From contig NZ_SKCH01000005.1 in assembly GCF_005434945.1 (NCBI RefSeq), positions 1 to 64,000 on the forward strand: 64,000 nt of DNA, written 5' to 3'. The stretch is from Prescottella subtropica. GTDB taxonomy: Bacteria; Actinomycetota; Actinomycetes; Mycobacteriales; Mycobacteriaceae. The translations under genes and the position numbers were made by a program. Shown in pieces: positions 63,162 through 64,000 of the stretch. Within the stretch, counting starts at the first letter, position 1, and each line of letters opens with the position of its first letter. The notes beneath the pieces are model-generated. The model saw nothing but the letters and a program-made list of their open reading frames with translations. It ran no database searches and was not told the origin of the DNA.

Positions 63162-64000
63162 GCTCGGTACTCCTCGGGATGTGTGGGGGTGGTCTGGGGG
63201 CCGCGGACGACGAGGGCGTCGACAGCGAGTACGCCGTCCGGGCCGACCCGCAGCGGGTTGATCTCGACTTCGGTGATCGCCGGGGCGGCCGCGGCGCGCT
63301 CCGACACCGCGACGACGAGGTCGGCGAGCGCGTCGACGTCGACGGCGGGGCGTCCCCGCCAGCCGCACAGCAGCCGGTGGGCGGTGAGCCGGCGCAGCAT
63401 GCGGTGCGCGGTGGCGTGGTCGACGGGCGCCATCTCGAGCGCGACGTCGCGGTACAGTTCGGCCTCGGTGCCGCCGGCGCCGACGAGGACCACCGGCCCC
63501 AGGTCGGGGTCGCGGCGGACCCCGAGGATGACCTCGACGACGTCGGGCCGGCCGTCCATCTCCTCGACGACGTAGTCGCCGTCACCGAGGCGGGCGTGCA
63601 CGGCCGTGAACGCGGCGTGCAGTGCGTCCACGTCCGCGATCCCGACCTGCACGCCGCCAGCCTCGCTCTTGTGCTCGAGCCACGACGCCTTGAGCACGTA
63701 GGGCGGGGTGAGATCGGTCGCCGCGGCCGCGGTGGCTGCCGTGTCCGTGGGGGAGTGCACGATCCGCGCGGCCGGGAAGCGGACCCCGACGGGACGCAGG
63801 AACTCCTGCGCCGCCAGGTATCCGGTGCCGGTGAGATCCGCGGCCGGCGCGGTCGGGGCCGGCAGCGGCCGGGCCGGGGCGGCGAGCCGGGTGGCCACGG
63901 CGAGCGCGTCCACCGCGGTCTCGATGCTCGGGTAGACGGGCACCCCGTGCGCCCTCATCGCCTCGATCGTCGGTCCGGCCGCGACCATCGAGTGCACGAC
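63158..64000 (-). CDS. NDP-forming acyl-CoA synthetase (partial, 5' end off window)
   Basis: At least 281 codons; the start is outside the window. The visible part is the end of the CoA-ligase subunit (HSMVAAGPTIEAMRAHGVPVYPSIETAVDAL) followed by a linker and the ATP-grasp domain (FLRPVGVRFPAARIVHSP, YVLKASWLEHKSEAGGVQVGI, YVVEEMDGRPDVVEVILGVRRDPDLGPV, EVEINPLRVGPDG). Fused alpha-beta acetate-CoA-ligase family. First visible gene of the catabolic operon; 4-nt overlap with the SDR gene. Confidence 0.9.
   Translation of the reverse strand, partial: VVHSMVAAGPTIEAMRAHGVPVYPSIETAVDALAVATRLAAPARPLPAPTAPAADLTGTGYLAAQEFLRPVGVRFPAARIVHSPTDTAATAAAATDLTPPYVLKASWLEHKSEAGGVQVGIADVDALHAAFTAVHARLGDGDYVVEEMDGRPDVVEVILGVRRDPDLGPVVLVGAGGTEAELYRDVALEMAPVDHATAHRMLRRLTAHRLLCGWRGRPAVDVDALADLVVAVSERAAAAPAITEVEINPLRVGPDGVLAVDALVVRGPQTTPTHPEEYRA

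Overview
The window is a high-GC chromosomal segment from a member of the Mycobacteriales, most likely a Rhodococcus-type Nocardiaceae. The evidence is dense GTG/TTG/ATG starts, many 4-bp stop/start overlaps, mycolate-lineage marker genes (steA, mctB, garA, pknK, the DUF881/small basic protein cluster, glcB) and a gene order that matches Mycobacterium tuberculosis in two blocks: Rv1691-Rv1701 plus Rv1708-Rv1713 (about 0.2-17.4 kb here) and Rv1822-Rv1842c (about 23.3-57.1 kb here, with insertions). Mycobacterial comparisons are from memory of family and gene order, not from a search.

Layout. 0-0.2 kb: 3' end of an rRNA operon (5S and terminator). 0.2-17.4 kb: one co-oriented housekeeping array (TPR protein, HAD phosphatase, tlyA, NAD kinase, recN, steA, mctB/steB, pyrG, Nudix, xerD, parA, scpA, scpB, rluB, cmk, der). 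It joins rRNA methylation, nucleotide supply, chromosome segregation and cell separation. 17.4-22.6 kb is a junction region: tRNA-Pro(GGG), a small ORF, an FMN/Fe-S old-yellow-enzyme oxidoreductase, a complete 1518-bp IS4-family element with 10-bp target duplication, and a small minus-strand pair (DUF732 lipoprotein and a repeat-containing 100-aa protein). 22.6-32.4 kb: Nudix hydrolase, CDP-alcohol phosphatidyltransferase, DUF881/Sbp/DUF881, gcvH, garA, two MerR regulators around a bifunctional nuclease, a tandem glycine riboswitch and gcvP. 32.5-33.9 kb is a two-gene cassette bounded by copies of an AT-rich 25-bp motif. 34-41 kb (minus strand): LuxR-type regulator, metallophosphoesterase, VWA protein, glcB.

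41.2-44.5 kb is a small accessory island. Two 124-bp near-identical direct repeats bracket a RelE/Phd-type toxin-antitoxin pair and a 478-aa protein that reads as a Gre-factor (coiled coil plus GreA/GreB C-terminal domain) fused to a uracil-DNA-glycosylase-like domain. Just outside the second repeat are the last ~45 codons of a yoeB toxin and a DarG/TARG1-like macrodomain gene without its toxin. The Gre-glycosylase fusion is my best candidate for an undescribed system.

44.5-49.2 kb is a hemerythrin/cupredoxin cluster around a divergently transcribed Cys-rich HTH regulator, probably for NO or redox stress. 49.2-64 kb: lipoate ligase, a PknK-type kinase-regulator, two CNNM/CBS membrane proteins, a DMT transporter, a DEAD-box helicase, and an acyl catabolic operon (NDP-forming acyl-CoA synthetase, SDR, aldehyde dehydrogenase, acyl-CoA dehydrogenase) that runs off the right edge. 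No CRISPR array was seen.
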